The translations under genes were made by a program, and so were the position numbers. A DNA stretch of 60,473 bases from an uncultured bacterium (GTDB taxonomy: Bacteria > Bacillota > Negativicutes > Acidaminococcales > Acidaminococcaceae), in NCBI GenBank assembly GCA_905215645.1, contig CAJMQS010000011.1:1-60473 (forward strand). The letters are read 5' to 3'. Positions within the stretch are counted from its first letter, which is position 1, and each line of letters opens with the position of its first letter. A model generated the notes under the pieces. The model was given only the letters and a program-made list of their open reading frames with translations, ran no database searches and had not been told where the DNA came from. Shown here piece by piece: positions 20,174-30,142 of the stretch.

Positions 20174-21061
20174 ATTTTAGAATTTAAGCACATCAGTATT
20201 GACGATAAGCCGATATTCGATGATTATTTTACTGAAGAAGATTACCATGCCTCGGAATGCTGCTTCGGTTCCATCTTTATTTGGCGGAAACAGTATGACA
20301 GTTATTGGGGCATCAGCCATGGCTGTCTGCTCATCAAAGTGACCGTGAACGGAAATACCTTCGTCCTGCCTCCATTTGGAGGAGTCAACGAGGATCTGCC
20401 CAAAGTGATCTGTGCCCTGAAACAGTATTTCAAAGGGGAACCCTTTGAAATGCATGGCATCTACGAGCATACCATCGAACGGTTCCAGAAATACCTGCCT
20501 CAGGTGAACACCTTTACCCCTGACCGGGACAACTGGGACTATGTGTATCAGCGTGCCAGCCTGGCCAGCCTCAGCGGGCGCAAGCTCCACGGCAAAAAGA
20601 ACCATTACAATCAATTCATCAAGGACCATCCGGACTTCCTCTACGAACCCATCACCCTGGCCAACAAGGATGAATGCATCGCCTACGGCAAACAGTGGGT
20701 GGAAGAACGGGAACTGACGGATCCTTCCATTGTGGCCGAATACGATGCCATCCGGGAAGGCCTGGACAATTTGGAAAAACTCCAGCTCCGGGGCGGGCTG
20801 ATCCGGCTGGACGGCCAGGTGAAGGCCTTTACTTTTGGCGAGCGGACCGGCAAGAATACGGCGGTGATTCACGTGGAAAAGGCGGATCCGGACATCCGGG
20901 GCTTGTACACCGCCATCAATAAGGAATACATCGCCCATGAATGGCCGGATGTGACCTACATCAACCGGGAAGAGGATATGGGCAAGGAGGGCCTCCGGGA
21001 AGCCAAGGAATCCTATAAGCCTGTGTTCATGGTGAAAAAATACAATACGATCATCCGCTAA
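20174..21061 (+). CDS. DUF2156 protein, probable ATT start
   Basis: The reading frame is open and coherent well before the first GTG at 20339: LEFKHISIDDKPIFDDYFTE then SIFIWRKQYDSYWGISHG. Family members usually begin MLEFKxI, which here corresponds to codon ATT at 20174, preceded by GAGGGAG. No ATG, GTG or TTG exists at that point, so initiation at ATT (as in infC) is inferred. The protein (295 aa) carries DUF2156 features (FVLPPFGG, HGKKNHYNQF, AFTFGERTGKNTAVIHVEKA, INREEDMGKEGLREAKESY), related to the lysyl-phosphatidylglycerol synthase GNAT-like domain. The next gene is another GNAT protein. Confidence 0.85.
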   Translation: MLEFKHISIDDKPIFDDYFTEEDYHASECCFGSIFIWRKQYDSYWGISHGCLLIKVTVNGNTFVLPPFGGVNEDLPKVICALKQYFKGEPFEMHGIYEHTIERFQKYLPQVNTFTPDRDNWDYVYQRASLASLSGRKLHGKKNHYNQFIKDHPDFLYEPITLANKDECIAYGKQWVEERELTDPSIVAEYDAIREGLDNLEKLQLRGGLIRLDGQVKAFTFGERTGKNTAVIHVEKADPDIRGLYTAINKEYIAHEWPDVTYINREEDMGKEGLREAKESYKPVFMVKKYNTIIR

Positions 21062-21074
21062 AAGGAGGATTGCC

Positions 21075-22256
21075 ATGGATTTTCGTTTGCTCCAGCAGGA
21101 TACCCTGTCCCAGGCGGCGGACCTGTGGGATTATTGCTTTGAGAAGAAGGGGACGCCCTTTTACGAATGGTATTTCAAGGAGTATGCCTTGAAGCAGAAC
21201 CGGATCCTGGGCGGGTTCCAGGATGGGAAGCTCCAGACCATGCTCCATCTGAACCCCTATGTGCTGCGGGTCCGGGGAAAGGATTGGAAGGTCCCTTATA
21301 TCGTAGGTGTGGCTACGGACCCGGTGGCCCGGGGTCAGCATGTGATGGGCCAGCTGATGGAGACGGCTTTTACCACCCTCCGGGCCATGCAGGTGCCTTT
21401 TGCCATCCTCATGCCCATTTATGCCGGAATCTACCAGCCTTACGGCTTTGCCTGGACCCATCTGCGGAAACGGTATACCCTGCCTTTGGCCCAGTTGGAC
21501 CTGGCAGGCCGGATCCTTGACGGCTTCACGGCGGAACGGGTGGATACCCGGCAGGCGGAAAGCCTGCTGGCTCCGGTTTATGCCAAAACCATGGCCCGGT
21601 ACCACGGCTACGTCAAGCGGGATCATCGGGTTTGGGAAAATACCTTGGTGACGGCCGCCCAGGAGAATTTTGAGACGGCTGTTGTAAAGTTTGACGGTGC
21701 ACCGACGGCTTATGCGTTGTATAATAGGGAGAGCGGGACGGTGACGGTCCAGGAATTCCTGGCCGTGGATGCTCCCAGCAGGATCCGGCTGCTCCAGTAC
21801 TTCAAAGGCTTGGCCGGCATCTATCAAAAGCTGAAATGGCTGGCGGCAGAGGATGATCTGACATACCTCCAGCTGCCGGATCAGGCCTTGGCCCCTCAGG
21901 AAGCCCCCTTCATGATGGGGCGGGTCCTCAACGCTGCGGCCTGTCTGAAAGCCATGCCCGTACCTCGGGACCTGGTGGGGAAAACCTTGGTCCTGGGCTT
22001 GAAAGATGAACAGATCGCCCTCAACACCATGCTGGTGAAACTGGACTTCACGGAAAAAGGTATCCAGCTGCTGAATACCCTGGATGATCCGGAAGTGCTG
22101 CTGGATGCGGGGACCTTCACCCAGCTGTTCTTCGGACTCTATGGGACCCGGCAGCTCCAACAGGCTGGCATGATCTATGGGGACAGTGAAAATGCACTGG
22201 AAATCCTTGACAAATTGTTCCCCCGGGAGAATAATTTTATCAATGAGTATTTTTAA
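21075..22256 (+). CDS. Eis-like GNAT N-acetyltransferase
   Basis: The 393-residue protein has an N-terminal GNAT domain (GVATDPVARGQHVMGQLMETAF with PIYAGIYQPYGFAW, residues 75-130), a second degenerate GNAT-like region and an SCP2-like C-terminal domain, the layout of Eis family acetyltransferases. Substrate unknown: amines or aminoglycosides are known for relatives. It starts 13 bases after the DUF2156 gene with AAAGGAGG, so the two are co-transcribed. Confidence 0.85.
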   Translation: MDFRLLQQDTLSQAADLWDYCFEKKGTPFYEWYFKEYALKQNRILGGFQDGKLQTMLHLNPYVLRVRGKDWKVPYIVGVATDPVARGQHVMGQLMETAFTTLRAMQVPFAILMPIYAGIYQPYGFAWTHLRKRYTLPLAQLDLAGRILDGFTAERVDTRQAESLLAPVYAKTMARYHGYVKRDHRVWENTLVTAAQENFETAVVKFDGAPTAYALYNRESGTVTVQEFLAVDAPSRIRLLQYFKGLAGIYQKLKWLAAEDDLTYLQLPDQALAPQEAPFMMGRVLNAAACLKAMPVPRDLVGKTLVLGLKDEQIALNTMLVKLDFTEKGIQLLNTLDDPEVLLDAGTFTQLFFGLYGTRQLQQAGMIYGDSENALEILDKLFPRENNFINEYF

Positions 22257-22267
22257 GGGAGGCTGTC

Positions 22268-25200
22268 ATGAGCGACAAGATTACAAGAATTTATGTGGAG
22301 AAGAAGAAAGCATATGCTGTGGAAGCAGCAGGTCTGTGTTCTGATCTGCAGCAGACCCTGGGCCTGAAGAACCTGAAAAGCGTCCGGATCGTCAATCGGT
22401 ACGACCTGGAAGGCCTCAGCGAGGAGGACTGCCAGGCTGCTAGGAACCTGGTGCTCAGCGAAGCTCCAGTGGATGTAGTCCGGGATGAAGAACTGGAGAT
22501 CCCTGCTGGGGTCCGGAGCTTTGCCGTGGAACTGCTCCCCGGCCAGTATGACCAGAGAGAAGATTTTGCCGCTCAGTGCATCCAGCTGATCACCCAGGGC
22601 CAGCGTCCCATTGTGGCAGCCGCCAAAGTATACCTGCTGGAAGGAAATCTGTCCGACGCCGACTTTGAAAAAATCAAGGATTACTGCATCAACCCGGTGG
22701 AAGCCCAGGAAGCTGCCATCGAAAAACCGGAAACTTTGGATATGACCTGGGACGTCCCCAAACCGGTAGCCGTCCTGAAGGGCTTCCGGGACTTGGACCG
22801 GAAAGGGCTTGAAGATTTCCTGAACAAACAGGAACTGGCCATGAGCTTGGAAGATCTGGCTTTCATCCAGGAATACTTCAAAAAAGAAGACCGAGATCCT
22901 TCCATCACCGAAATCAAGGTACTGGATACCTACTGGTCCGACCACTGCCGGCACACCACCTTTGAAACCAAATTGGAAAACGTTTCCATTACGGATGGGG
23001 TCTACACCCAGCCGGTGGCAGAAGCCTACGACCTGTATAAAAAAGACCGGGATTTCGTTTACGGGAAAGACACCCAGCGGCCCATCACCCTCATGGACAT
23101 GGCCTGCCTGGCTACGAAGAAGCTGAAGAAGGAAGGGAAGATCCCTGACTTGGATGCTTCGGAAGAAATCAATGCCTGCAGCATCGTGGCTCCTATTGAG
23201 GTGGATGGGAAAAAAGAAGACTGGCTGGTGATGTTCAAGAACGAGACCCACAACCATCCCACCGAAATCGAACCTTTCGGGGGCGCTGCCACCTGCCTGG
23301 GAGGAGCCATCCGGGATCCCCTCAGCGGCCGGAGCTATGTATACCAGGCCATGCGGGTCACCGGATCCGGCGATCCCCGGACTCCTTATGAAAAGACCCT
23401 GAAGGGCAAGCTGCCTCAGCGGAAAATCACCCTGGGGGCCGCTGCCGGGTACAGCTCCTACGGCAACCAGATTGGCCTGGCTACCGGTTCTGTGGAAGAA
23501 TACTATCATCCCAAATTCGTGGCCAAGCGCATGGAAGTCGGGGCCGTCATCGGGGCAGCTCCCCGGGATGCTGTGGTCCGGGAACGGCCGGCTGCCGGCG
23601 ACCTGATCATCCTTTTGGGCGGCCGTACCGGCCGTGACGGCATGGGCGGCGCTACCGGTGCCTCCAAGGAACACACCACCAAGTCCCTCAGCGAATGCGG
23701 CGCAGAAGTCCAGAAGGGGAACGCCCCCAACGAACGGAAAATCCAGCGGCTGTTCCGGGATCCGGAAGTGACCCGTCTCATCAAACGGTGCAACGACTTC
23801 GGGGCCGGCGGGGTTTCCGTGGCCATCGGGGAACTGGCGCCGGGTCTTGTAATCAACCTGGACAAGGTACCCAAGAAGTACGAAGGCCTGGACGGCACGG
23901 AACTGGCCATCAGTGAATCCCAGGAACGGATGGCGGTGTGCATTGCCGCCGGCGACCTGGACAAATTCATGGCTGCTGCTGCCAAAGAAAATCTGGAAGC
24001 CACGGTAGTGGCTGAAGTGGCGGAAGATCCCCGTCTGGTGATGTACTGGAGAGGGGAAAAAATCGTGGACCTGTCCCGGGCTTTCCTGGATACCAATGGC
24101 ATCCCTCAAAAGTCCAATGTTGTGGTGGATGGGGTGGAAGAAACCTCTCCTTTCAACAGCACCCCGGCAGAAGTGGAAGGGAAGAAGGACATCAAGGAAG
24201 CCTGGCTGGCCAACCTGGACCGGCTGAACGTATGCAGCGAAGAAGGGCTGGGTGAACGGTTCGACGGATCCATCGGCCGGGGCAGCGTACTGATGCCTTA
24301 CGGCGGCCGGAACCAGCTGACCCGTACCGAAGGTATGGCAGCCCGTCTGCCCGTCCTCCACGGCAAGACCAACGCTACTTCCATCATGGCCAGCGGCTAT
24401 GATCCTAACGTGTGCTGCTGGAGCCCGTACCACGGGGCTATGTACGCGGTGGTGGAAGCTGTATGCCGGGCTGCGTCCATGGGCGCCGATCCGAAGAAAC
24501 TGCGTCTTTCCATGCAGGAATACTTCCCCAAACTCCATACGGAACATACCTGGGGCCGGCCCTTTGCCGCTCTCCTGGGTGCCTATAAAGCCTGCTGCGA
24601 ACTGGAACTGCCGGCCATCGGCGGCAAAGATTCCATGAGCGGTACCTTCATGGATCTGGAAGTCCCGCCTTCCCTGATCTGCTTTGCAGTAGGGGTCATG
24701 GACGGCCGTGATACCATCTCCAACGAATTCAAACAGGCCGGCAACACCGTGGCCTTCATCCCCGTGCCCTGCGATGAACACGAAGTGGTGGAGTACCCGG
24801 CTCTCCGGACTCTCCTGGACAATGTCCACAAAGCCATCCTGGGCAAACGGATCCTTACCGCCGGCGTGGTGAAAGAAGGGGGCGTGGCCGCTGCCATCTC
24901 CACCATGTGCTTGGGCAACGGACTGGGCTTTGGCTTCGTGAAACCCTTCCTCCATGAGGAATGCCTGTTCACCCTGCAGCCCGGCGGTTTCCTGGTAGAA
25001 ATGGCACCGGGAGCCGATGTGGAAAAAGTCTTTGCAGGCAACGACTTCCTGGTGCTGGGGTCCCTGACTGACGACGGGAAAGTCACCGTCAACGACACGG
25101 CCATCACCCTGGACGAAATCAAGGCTGCCTATACCCGTACCCTGGAAGGGGTATTCCCCTCTGTGGTGAAGGATTCCGGAAAGGATATCTGCCGGATGCC

Positions 25201-26044
25201 CTATTACCGGAATGACCTGCCGCTCACCGCACCTTACAATGTGGCCCAACCTCGGGTCTTCATCCCTGTGTTCCCGGGCCTGAACTGTGAATACGATACC
25301 GCTGCTGCTTTTGAAGCTGCCGGTGCCAAAGCCGACATCTGCGTAATCCGGAACTTGACAGCGGAAGCCATCAAAGAGAGCGTGGAAGAAATGGCCAAAC
25401 GGATCAAGGAAGCCCAGATCCTGGCCATCCCTGGCGGATTCTCTGCCAGTGACGAACCGGAAGGTTCCGGCAAGTTCATCGCTACTATGTTCCGGAACCC
25501 GGCTCTGAAAGAAGCCGTGATGGATCTCCTGTACAACCGGGACGGCCTGGCTCTGGGAATCTGCAACGGGTTCCAGGCTCTGATCAAACTGGGTCTGGTG
25601 CCTTACGGAGATATCCGTCCTCTGACGGAAACTTCTCCCACCCTGACCTTCAATACCATCGGCCGGCACATTTCCCGGATGGTGGAAACGAAAGTGGTCT
25701 CCAACAAGTCCCCGTGGCTGGCTTTGACGGAACCGGGCGATATCCACACGGTGGCTGTTTCCCATGGGGAAGGCCGGTTCGTGTCTACGGAAGAGGAAAT
25801 CAAGAAACTCTTCGCCAATGGCCAGGTGGCCACCCAGTATGTGAACCAGGCTGGGGACCCCACCATGGAAAGCCCCTACAACCCCAACGGTTCTCTGTAT
25901 GCCATTGAGAGCATCACCAGCCCTGACGGCCGGATCCTGGGGAAGATGGGCCATACGGAACGGTTCACCGACGGCCTGATGAAGAACATCCCGGGCAACA
26001 AACTGCAGCCTCTGTTCCTGGGCGGCGTGCAGTATTTCAAGTAA
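22268..26044 (+). CDS. purL: Phosphoribosylformylglycinamidine synthase, fused form
   Basis: The 1,258-residue enzyme performs the ATP- and glutamine-dependent FGAM step of purine synthesis. It combines the synthetase core (ETHNHPTEIEPFGGAATCLGG, IRDPLSGRSYVYQAMRVTG, GGKDSMSG) with a C-terminal glutaminase domain: PGLNCEYDTAAAFEAAGA, GGFSASDEPEG, GICNGFQALIKLGL (nucleophile Cys) and SHGEGRF. This fused long form differs from the small PurL plus PurQ/PurS of Bacillus. It begins 11 bases after the Eis-like gene, and no other purine gene is adjacent. Confidence 0.96.
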   Translation: MSDKITRIYVEKKKAYAVEAAGLCSDLQQTLGLKNLKSVRIVNRYDLEGLSEEDCQAARNLVLSEAPVDVVRDEELEIPAGVRSFAVELLPGQYDQREDFAAQCIQLITQGQRPIVAAAKVYLLEGNLSDADFEKIKDYCINPVEAQEAAIEKPETLDMTWDVPKPVAVLKGFRDLDRKGLEDFLNKQELAMSLEDLAFIQEYFKKEDRDPSITEIKVLDTYWSDHCRHTTFETKLENVSITDGVYTQPVAEAYDLYKKDRDFVYGKDTQRPITLMDMACLATKKLKKEGKIPDLDASEEINACSIVAPIEVDGKKEDWLVMFKNETHNHPTEIEPFGGAATCLGGAIRDPLSGRSYVYQAMRVTGSGDPRTPYEKTLKGKLPQRKITLGAAAGYSSYGNQIGLATGSVEEYYHPKFVAKRMEVGAVIGAAPRDAVVRERPAAGDLIILLGGRTGRDGMGGATGASKEHTTKSLSECGAEVQKGNAPNERKIQRLFRDPEVTRLIKRCNDFGAGGVSVAIGELAPGLVINLDKVPKKYEGLDGTELAISESQERMAVCIAAGDLDKFMAAAAKENLEATVVAEVAEDPRLVMYWRGEKIVDLSRAFLDTNGIPQKSNVVVDGVEETSPFNSTPAEVEGKKDIKEAWLANLDRLNVCSEEGLGERFDGSIGRGSVLMPYGGRNQLTRTEGMAARLPVLHGKTNATSIMASGYDPNVCCWSPYHGAMYAVVEAVCRAASMGADPKKLRLSMQEYFPKLHTEHTWGRPFAALLGAYKACCELELPAIGGKDSMSGTFMDLEVPPSLICFAVGVMDGRDTISNEFKQAGNTVAFIPVPCDEHEVVEYPALRTLLDNVHKAILGKRILTAGVVKEGGVAAAISTMCLGNGLGFGFVKPFLHEECLFTLQPGGFLVEMAPGADVEKVFAGNDFLVLGSLTDDGKVTVNDTAITLDEIKAAYTRTLEGVFPSVVKDSGKDICRMPYYRNDLPLTAPYNVAQPRVFIPVFPGLNCEYDTAAAFEAAGAKADICVIRNLTAEAIKESVEEMAKRIKEAQILAIPGGFSASDEPEGSGKFIATMFRNPALKEAVMDLLYNRDGLALGICNGFQALIKLGLVPYGDIRPLTETSPTLTFNTIGRHISRMVETKVVSNKSPWLALTEPGDIHTVAVSHGEGRFVSTEEEIKKLFANGQVATQYVNQAGDPTMESPYNPNGSLYAIESITSPDGRILGKMGHTERFTDGLMKNIPGNKLQPLFLGGVQYFK

Positions 26045-26052
26045 TCTTTCAG

Positions 26053-26092
26053 GGAAGGGGAGACTGCCGTGGGGCAGCTCCCCTTTCTTTTA
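26053..26092 (+). terminator. Rho-independent terminator
   Basis: GAAGGGGAG and CTGCC pair with GGCAG and CTCCCCTTTC, with one bulged A and a GTGG loop, followed by TTTT. Confidence 0.85.
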
Positions 26093-26131
26093 CACCAAAG
26101 ACGAAATCAGAAACAAAGGAGAAGATTCTGT

Positions 26132-29059
26132 ATGGAACTTTCTGTTGGAACGAAACTCCACGGTTTTACCGTACAAAAAATCACGGCCCTGCCGGATATC
26201 GAAGCCACAGCCTATGAGATGATCCACGATGTCAGCGGTGCCCATCTATTTTATCTGGGCTGCGGGGATGACAACAAGGTGTTCACCATCGGATTCCGGA
26301 CCCCCAGCCAGGATGACACCGGGGTGGCCCACATCACGGAACACTCTGTGCTCTGCGGCAGCCGGAAATACCGCCTCAAGGAACCCTTCGTGGAACTGGT
26401 GAAAGGGTCCTTGAACACCTTCCTGAATGCCATGACCTATACGGATAAGACAGTGTACCCGGTGGCCAGCCGGAATGACAAGGATTTCCGGAACCTGGTG
26501 GATGTTTACCTGGATGCGGTGTTCTATCCCCTGATCGGGGAAAATCCCTTCACCCTGCGCCAGGAAGGCTGGCATTACGAATTGGGAAAGGAAGGGGATA
26601 AACCCCTGATTTACAATGGGGTGGTGTACAACGAAATGAAGGGGGTCTATTCGTCTCCCGACGCCATCGAGGAACATGAAGTGATGAAGGCCTTGTTCCC
26701 GGATTCCCCCTACCGGTTCGAATCCGGCGGTCTGCCTTCCGCCATTCCCCAGCTGACCCAGGAAGGCTTCGTGGCTTTCCACAAAAAGTACTACAGCCCG
26801 GAAAACGCCTATATCTATCTGTACGGGAATATGGATCTGGAAGATTATCTTTCCTACCTGGATGGGGAATATCTGAACCATTTCCCCAAGACTGGGAAGC
26901 TGCAGGTGGAGATCCCTCTCCAGGCACCTTTCGAGCAGACCCGGGAAGTGAAAGCCTCTTATCCGGTACCGGAAGGGGATGACACCGCCCACAAGACCTA
27001 TCTTTCCATGAACATCGTGGTGGGGTCTGCCCTGGACCAGAAACGGATCATGGCCCTGAAGCTCCTGACCCATGTGCTCCTGGACGGGAATAATGCTCCC
27101 CTGCGGCTGGCCCTCCTCCGGGCAGGCATCGGCAGCGATGTGTCCGGCAGCCTGAACGGATCCCAGCTCCAGCCGGTGTTCTCTGTGGAAGTGAGCGGAT
27201 CCGATCCGGAAAAGGAAGACCAGTTCGTGAAGGTATTGTACCGGACCCTCCAGGACCTGTCTCGGAACGGGATCCCCCGCCGGCTCTTGGAAGCTGAACT
27301 GAATTCGGAAGAATTCAAGATGCGGGAAGCGGATTTCAATATCTATCCCAAAGGCCTGATTTATGGCCTGAATGTGATGGAAACCTGGCTTTACGGAGGA
27401 GACCCGACTGCCTGTCTCCGGTTCACCGATTGCCTGGACTTCCTGCGCAGTGCCATCGACAAAGGGTATTATGAACAGCTGATCGAAACGGTGCTGCTGG
27501 ACAACACCCACAAATGCCTGGTGACATTGACTCCGGAACCGGGGAAGGAAGCTCGGGATGCCGCCCAGTTCGCCCAGGAGATGGCGGAAAAGAAGAGCCA
27601 GATGGATGCCAGCCAGTTAAAAGAAGTAGAAGCCATCGCTGACGAGCTCCATGCCCGGCAGGCGGCCCCTGACACTCCGGAAGCACTGGCTTCCATCCCT
27701 CTGCTCCAGCGGTCCGATATCACCCGGAAAAACGATTTCGAACATCCCCAGGTGACCCAGGAAGGGAAACATACCCGTCTTGTGCTCCACCAGTTCACCA
27801 ACAAGATCGCCTATTTCGACTGGTGCTTCGATCTGACCGGGGTGCCGGAAGACTTGCTGTGCTATGCCTATCTGCTAACGGATGTACTGGGAAAAGTAGA
27901 CACCGACGACTATTCCTATGAGGAACTGACCACTCTGGCGGACCTGTATCTGGGGGGATTGAACTTCGAAGTGAAGCCCTACACCTGTTACAATGACACC
28001 AATACCTACCGGAACGTGTTCAAGGTGTCGGCCAAGGTGTTGGAAAAGAACGAGGACAAGCTCTTTGAGATCCTCAGCAGCATCGCTCTCCGGAGCCATC
28101 TGGATGACAAGAAGCGGCTGAAGGAAATCGTCAGCGAAGTGAAGACGGACTGGGACAACAACTTCTTTGCTCGGGGGATGACGGTAGCCACCCTGCGGCT
28201 CATGAGCTATTTCTCTAAATCTGCCCGGAGCCTGGAACACGACCAGCTGACTTATTACCAGTTCCTCCAGGATCTGTGGGCCCATTTCGAGGAGCGGGTG
28301 GATCAGGTGATCGAAAAGCTCCAGCAGCTGCTGCCGGCTTTCTTCCACCAGGATGAACAGCTCCAATCCCTTTCCTGCGACAAAGAGATGGAAAAGGAAG
28401 CCTTGGAAAAAATGGCTGCCTTCACGGAACAGCTGCCCCATTCTCCCTATGCAGGCCAGCCCATGCCCCAGCTGGAAGCACCTGGGAAGGATGAAGGAAT
28501 CACCACCTCCGGGAAGGTCCAGTACGTGCTGGCTGGAGGGAACTTCCATGACCATGGCTACCATTATACGGGAGCCATGAAGGTGCTGGAGACCATTCTC
28601 CGGTATGGCTATCTGTGGACCAAGATCCGGGTCCAGGGCGGCGCCTACGGAGCTGGTACCCGGTTCGATCCCAGCGGTACTTTCTATCTGTCTTCCTACC
28701 GGGATCCTAAACTGGCGGAAAGCCTCCAGGCCTATCGGGATCTGCCGGCTTACCTGGAAAAATTCCAGGCTTCCGACCGGGAAATGACCAAGTATGTGAT
28801 TGGGACCATCAGCTTGGTAGATACCCCGCTGACCCCGGGCATGCATCTGGAAAAGGCCATTACCGCCCGGCTGAAAGGGACGCCGGAAGCCGTCGCCCAG
28901 AAGAAGCGGGACCAGATTATCGACTGTACTGCCGACGATATCCGGGCTCTGGCACCCTTGGTCAAAGACACGCTTTCCGATGGATACCTTTGTGTAGTGG
29001 GCGGAGAAGGGAAAATCCAGGAGAATAAAGAGCTCTTTGAGAAAATCATCAAAGCATAA
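26132..29059 (+). CDS. M16C family zinc metallopeptidase (PreP-like)
   Basis: The 975-residue protein has the inverted zinc motif HITEH in GVAHITEHSVLCGS near residue 70, with the downstream Glu in the LVKGSLNTFLNAMTYTDKTVYP region. Four M16 repeats and an M16C-associated domain fill the length, as in presequence protease/falcilysin-type enzymes that degrade short unstructured peptides in a closed chamber. A cytoplasmic peptide-scavenging role is inferred. ATG at 26132 follows AAAGGAG; the frame extends upstream through a terminator, so the longer start is rejected. Confidence 0.94.
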   Translation: MELSVGTKLHGFTVQKITALPDIEATAYEMIHDVSGAHLFYLGCGDDNKVFTIGFRTPSQDDTGVAHITEHSVLCGSRKYRLKEPFVELVKGSLNTFLNAMTYTDKTVYPVASRNDKDFRNLVDVYLDAVFYPLIGENPFTLRQEGWHYELGKEGDKPLIYNGVVYNEMKGVYSSPDAIEEHEVMKALFPDSPYRFESGGLPSAIPQLTQEGFVAFHKKYYSPENAYIYLYGNMDLEDYLSYLDGEYLNHFPKTGKLQVEIPLQAPFEQTREVKASYPVPEGDDTAHKTYLSMNIVVGSALDQKRIMALKLLTHVLLDGNNAPLRLALLRAGIGSDVSGSLNGSQLQPVFSVEVSGSDPEKEDQFVKVLYRTLQDLSRNGIPRRLLEAELNSEEFKMREADFNIYPKGLIYGLNVMETWLYGGDPTACLRFTDCLDFLRSAIDKGYYEQLIETVLLDNTHKCLVTLTPEPGKEARDAAQFAQEMAEKKSQMDASQLKEVEAIADELHARQAAPDTPEALASIPLLQRSDITRKNDFEHPQVTQEGKHTRLVLHQFTNKIAYFDWCFDLTGVPEDLLCYAYLLTDVLGKVDTDDYSYEELTTLADLYLGGLNFEVKPYTCYNDTNTYRNVFKVSAKVLEKNEDKLFEILSSIALRSHLDDKKRLKEIVSEVKTDWDNNFFARGMTVATLRLMSYFSKSARSLEHDQLTYYQFLQDLWAHFEERVDQVIEKLQQLLPAFFHQDEQLQSLSCDKEMEKEALEKMAAFTEQLPHSPYAGQPMPQLEAPGKDEGITTSGKVQYVLAGGNFHDHGYHYTGAMKVLETILRYGYLWTKIRVQGGAYGAGTRFDPSGTFYLSSYRDPKLAESLQAYRDLPAYLEKFQASDREMTKYVIGTISLVDTPLTPGMHLEKAITARLKGTPEAVAQKKRDQIIDCTADDIRALAPLVKDTLSDGYLCVVGGEGKIQENKELFEKIIKA

Positions 29060-29082
29060 GAGCGTAAGAAAGAAGGGATAGA

Positions 29083-30123
29083 ATGGAACTGGAAATGGAA
29101 TTCATCCGGAAAATGCCCTCTCCCCAGGAATTGAAAGTGGAACATCCTGTGGAGCCGGCCATCTATGAAACCAAACGGCGGCGGGACGCCGAGATCCGGG
29201 ATATCCTCACTGGGAAGGACAAGCGCTTCCTGCTGATCATCGGTCCCTGTTCTGCGGACAATGAGGATGCGGTGGTAGATTACTGCTGCCGGCTGGCCAA
29301 GGTCCAGGAGCAGGTGAAGGATACCCTGTACATCATTCCCCGGGTCTACACCAACAAGCCCCGGACCATCGGAGTGGGCTACAAGGGCATGGCCCACCAG
29401 CCTGACCCGGAAGGGAAGGAAGATATGCTGGCGGGGATCATTGCCTGCCGGAACATGCACATCCGGGTCATCCGGGAAACCGGCTTCACCTGTGCGGAAG
29501 AGATCCTGTATCCGGAAAACCACCGGTATCTTTCCGATTTGGTCTCCTATGCAGCCATCGGAGCCCGGTCCGTGGAAGATCAGCTCCACCGGATGATCGC
29601 CAGCGGAGTGGGGATCCCGGTGGGGATGAAGAATCCCACTTCCGGGGATATCTCCGTCATGCTCAATTCCATTGCCGCTGCCCAGCATGAGCAGCAGTTC
29701 CTGTTCCGGGGATGGGAAGTGCGGACCAAGGGGAACCCTCTGGCCCATGCCATCCTCCGGGGGTATGTGGATAAATTCGGTAAGAGCCTGCCCAACTATC
29801 ATTATGAAGACCTGGTCCGGCTCTACGAAGAATACGGGAAACGGGACCTGGTGAATCCGGCGGTGGTCATCGATGCCAACCATGCCAATTCCGGCAAGAA
29901 ATACCTGGAACAGATCCGGATCTCCAATGATGTACTGTACAGCCGTCATATGAATCCAGATTTGAAGAAGATGGTGAAAGGCATCATGATCGAAAGCTAT
30001 ATCGAAGACGGCAGCCAGAAAATCGGAGAAGGGGTCTATGGGAAATCCATCACTGATCCCTGCCTGGGCTGGCAGAAAACCGAAGACCTGATCCTGGAAC
30101 TGGCAGGCCGAGTGGATTACTGA
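29083..30123 (+). CDS. aroF: DAHP synthase, AroG/AroF class
   Basis: The 346-residue enzyme condenses phosphoenolpyruvate with erythrose-4-phosphate at the start of aromatic synthesis. Motifs of the class I-alpha enzyme are present: LLIIGPCSADNEDAVVDYC, YTNKPRTIGVGYKG, GMKNPTSGD and DANHANSGKK with metal ligands. It lies 23 bases after the peptidase and 19 bases before an ACT-domain protein. The symbol (F rather than G or H) cannot be decided from sequence alone. Confidence 0.95.
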   Translation: MELEMEFIRKMPSPQELKVEHPVEPAIYETKRRRDAEIRDILTGKDKRFLLIIGPCSADNEDAVVDYCCRLAKVQEQVKDTLYIIPRVYTNKPRTIGVGYKGMAHQPDPEGKEDMLAGIIACRNMHIRVIRETGFTCAEEILYPENHRYLSDLVSYAAIGARSVEDQLHRMIASGVGIPVGMKNPTSGDISVMLNSIAAAQHEQQFLFRGWEVRTKGNPLAHAILRGYVDKFGKSLPNYHYEDLVRLYEEYGKRDLVNPAVVIDANHANSGKKYLEQIRISNDVLYSRHMNPDLKKMVKGIMIESYIEDGSQKIGEGVYGKSITDPCLGWQKTEDLILELAGRVDY

Positions 30124-30142
30124 GAAAAAGGAGGCAAACTGC

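Noticed and set aside
22253..25954. A 1,233-codon reverse-strand open frame
   Set aside because: It is the antisense shadow of purL, which shows all catalytic motifs.
26246..27511. A 421-codon reverse-strand open frame
   Set aside because: Antisense shadow of the M16C peptidase; no promoter or ribosome-binding site.
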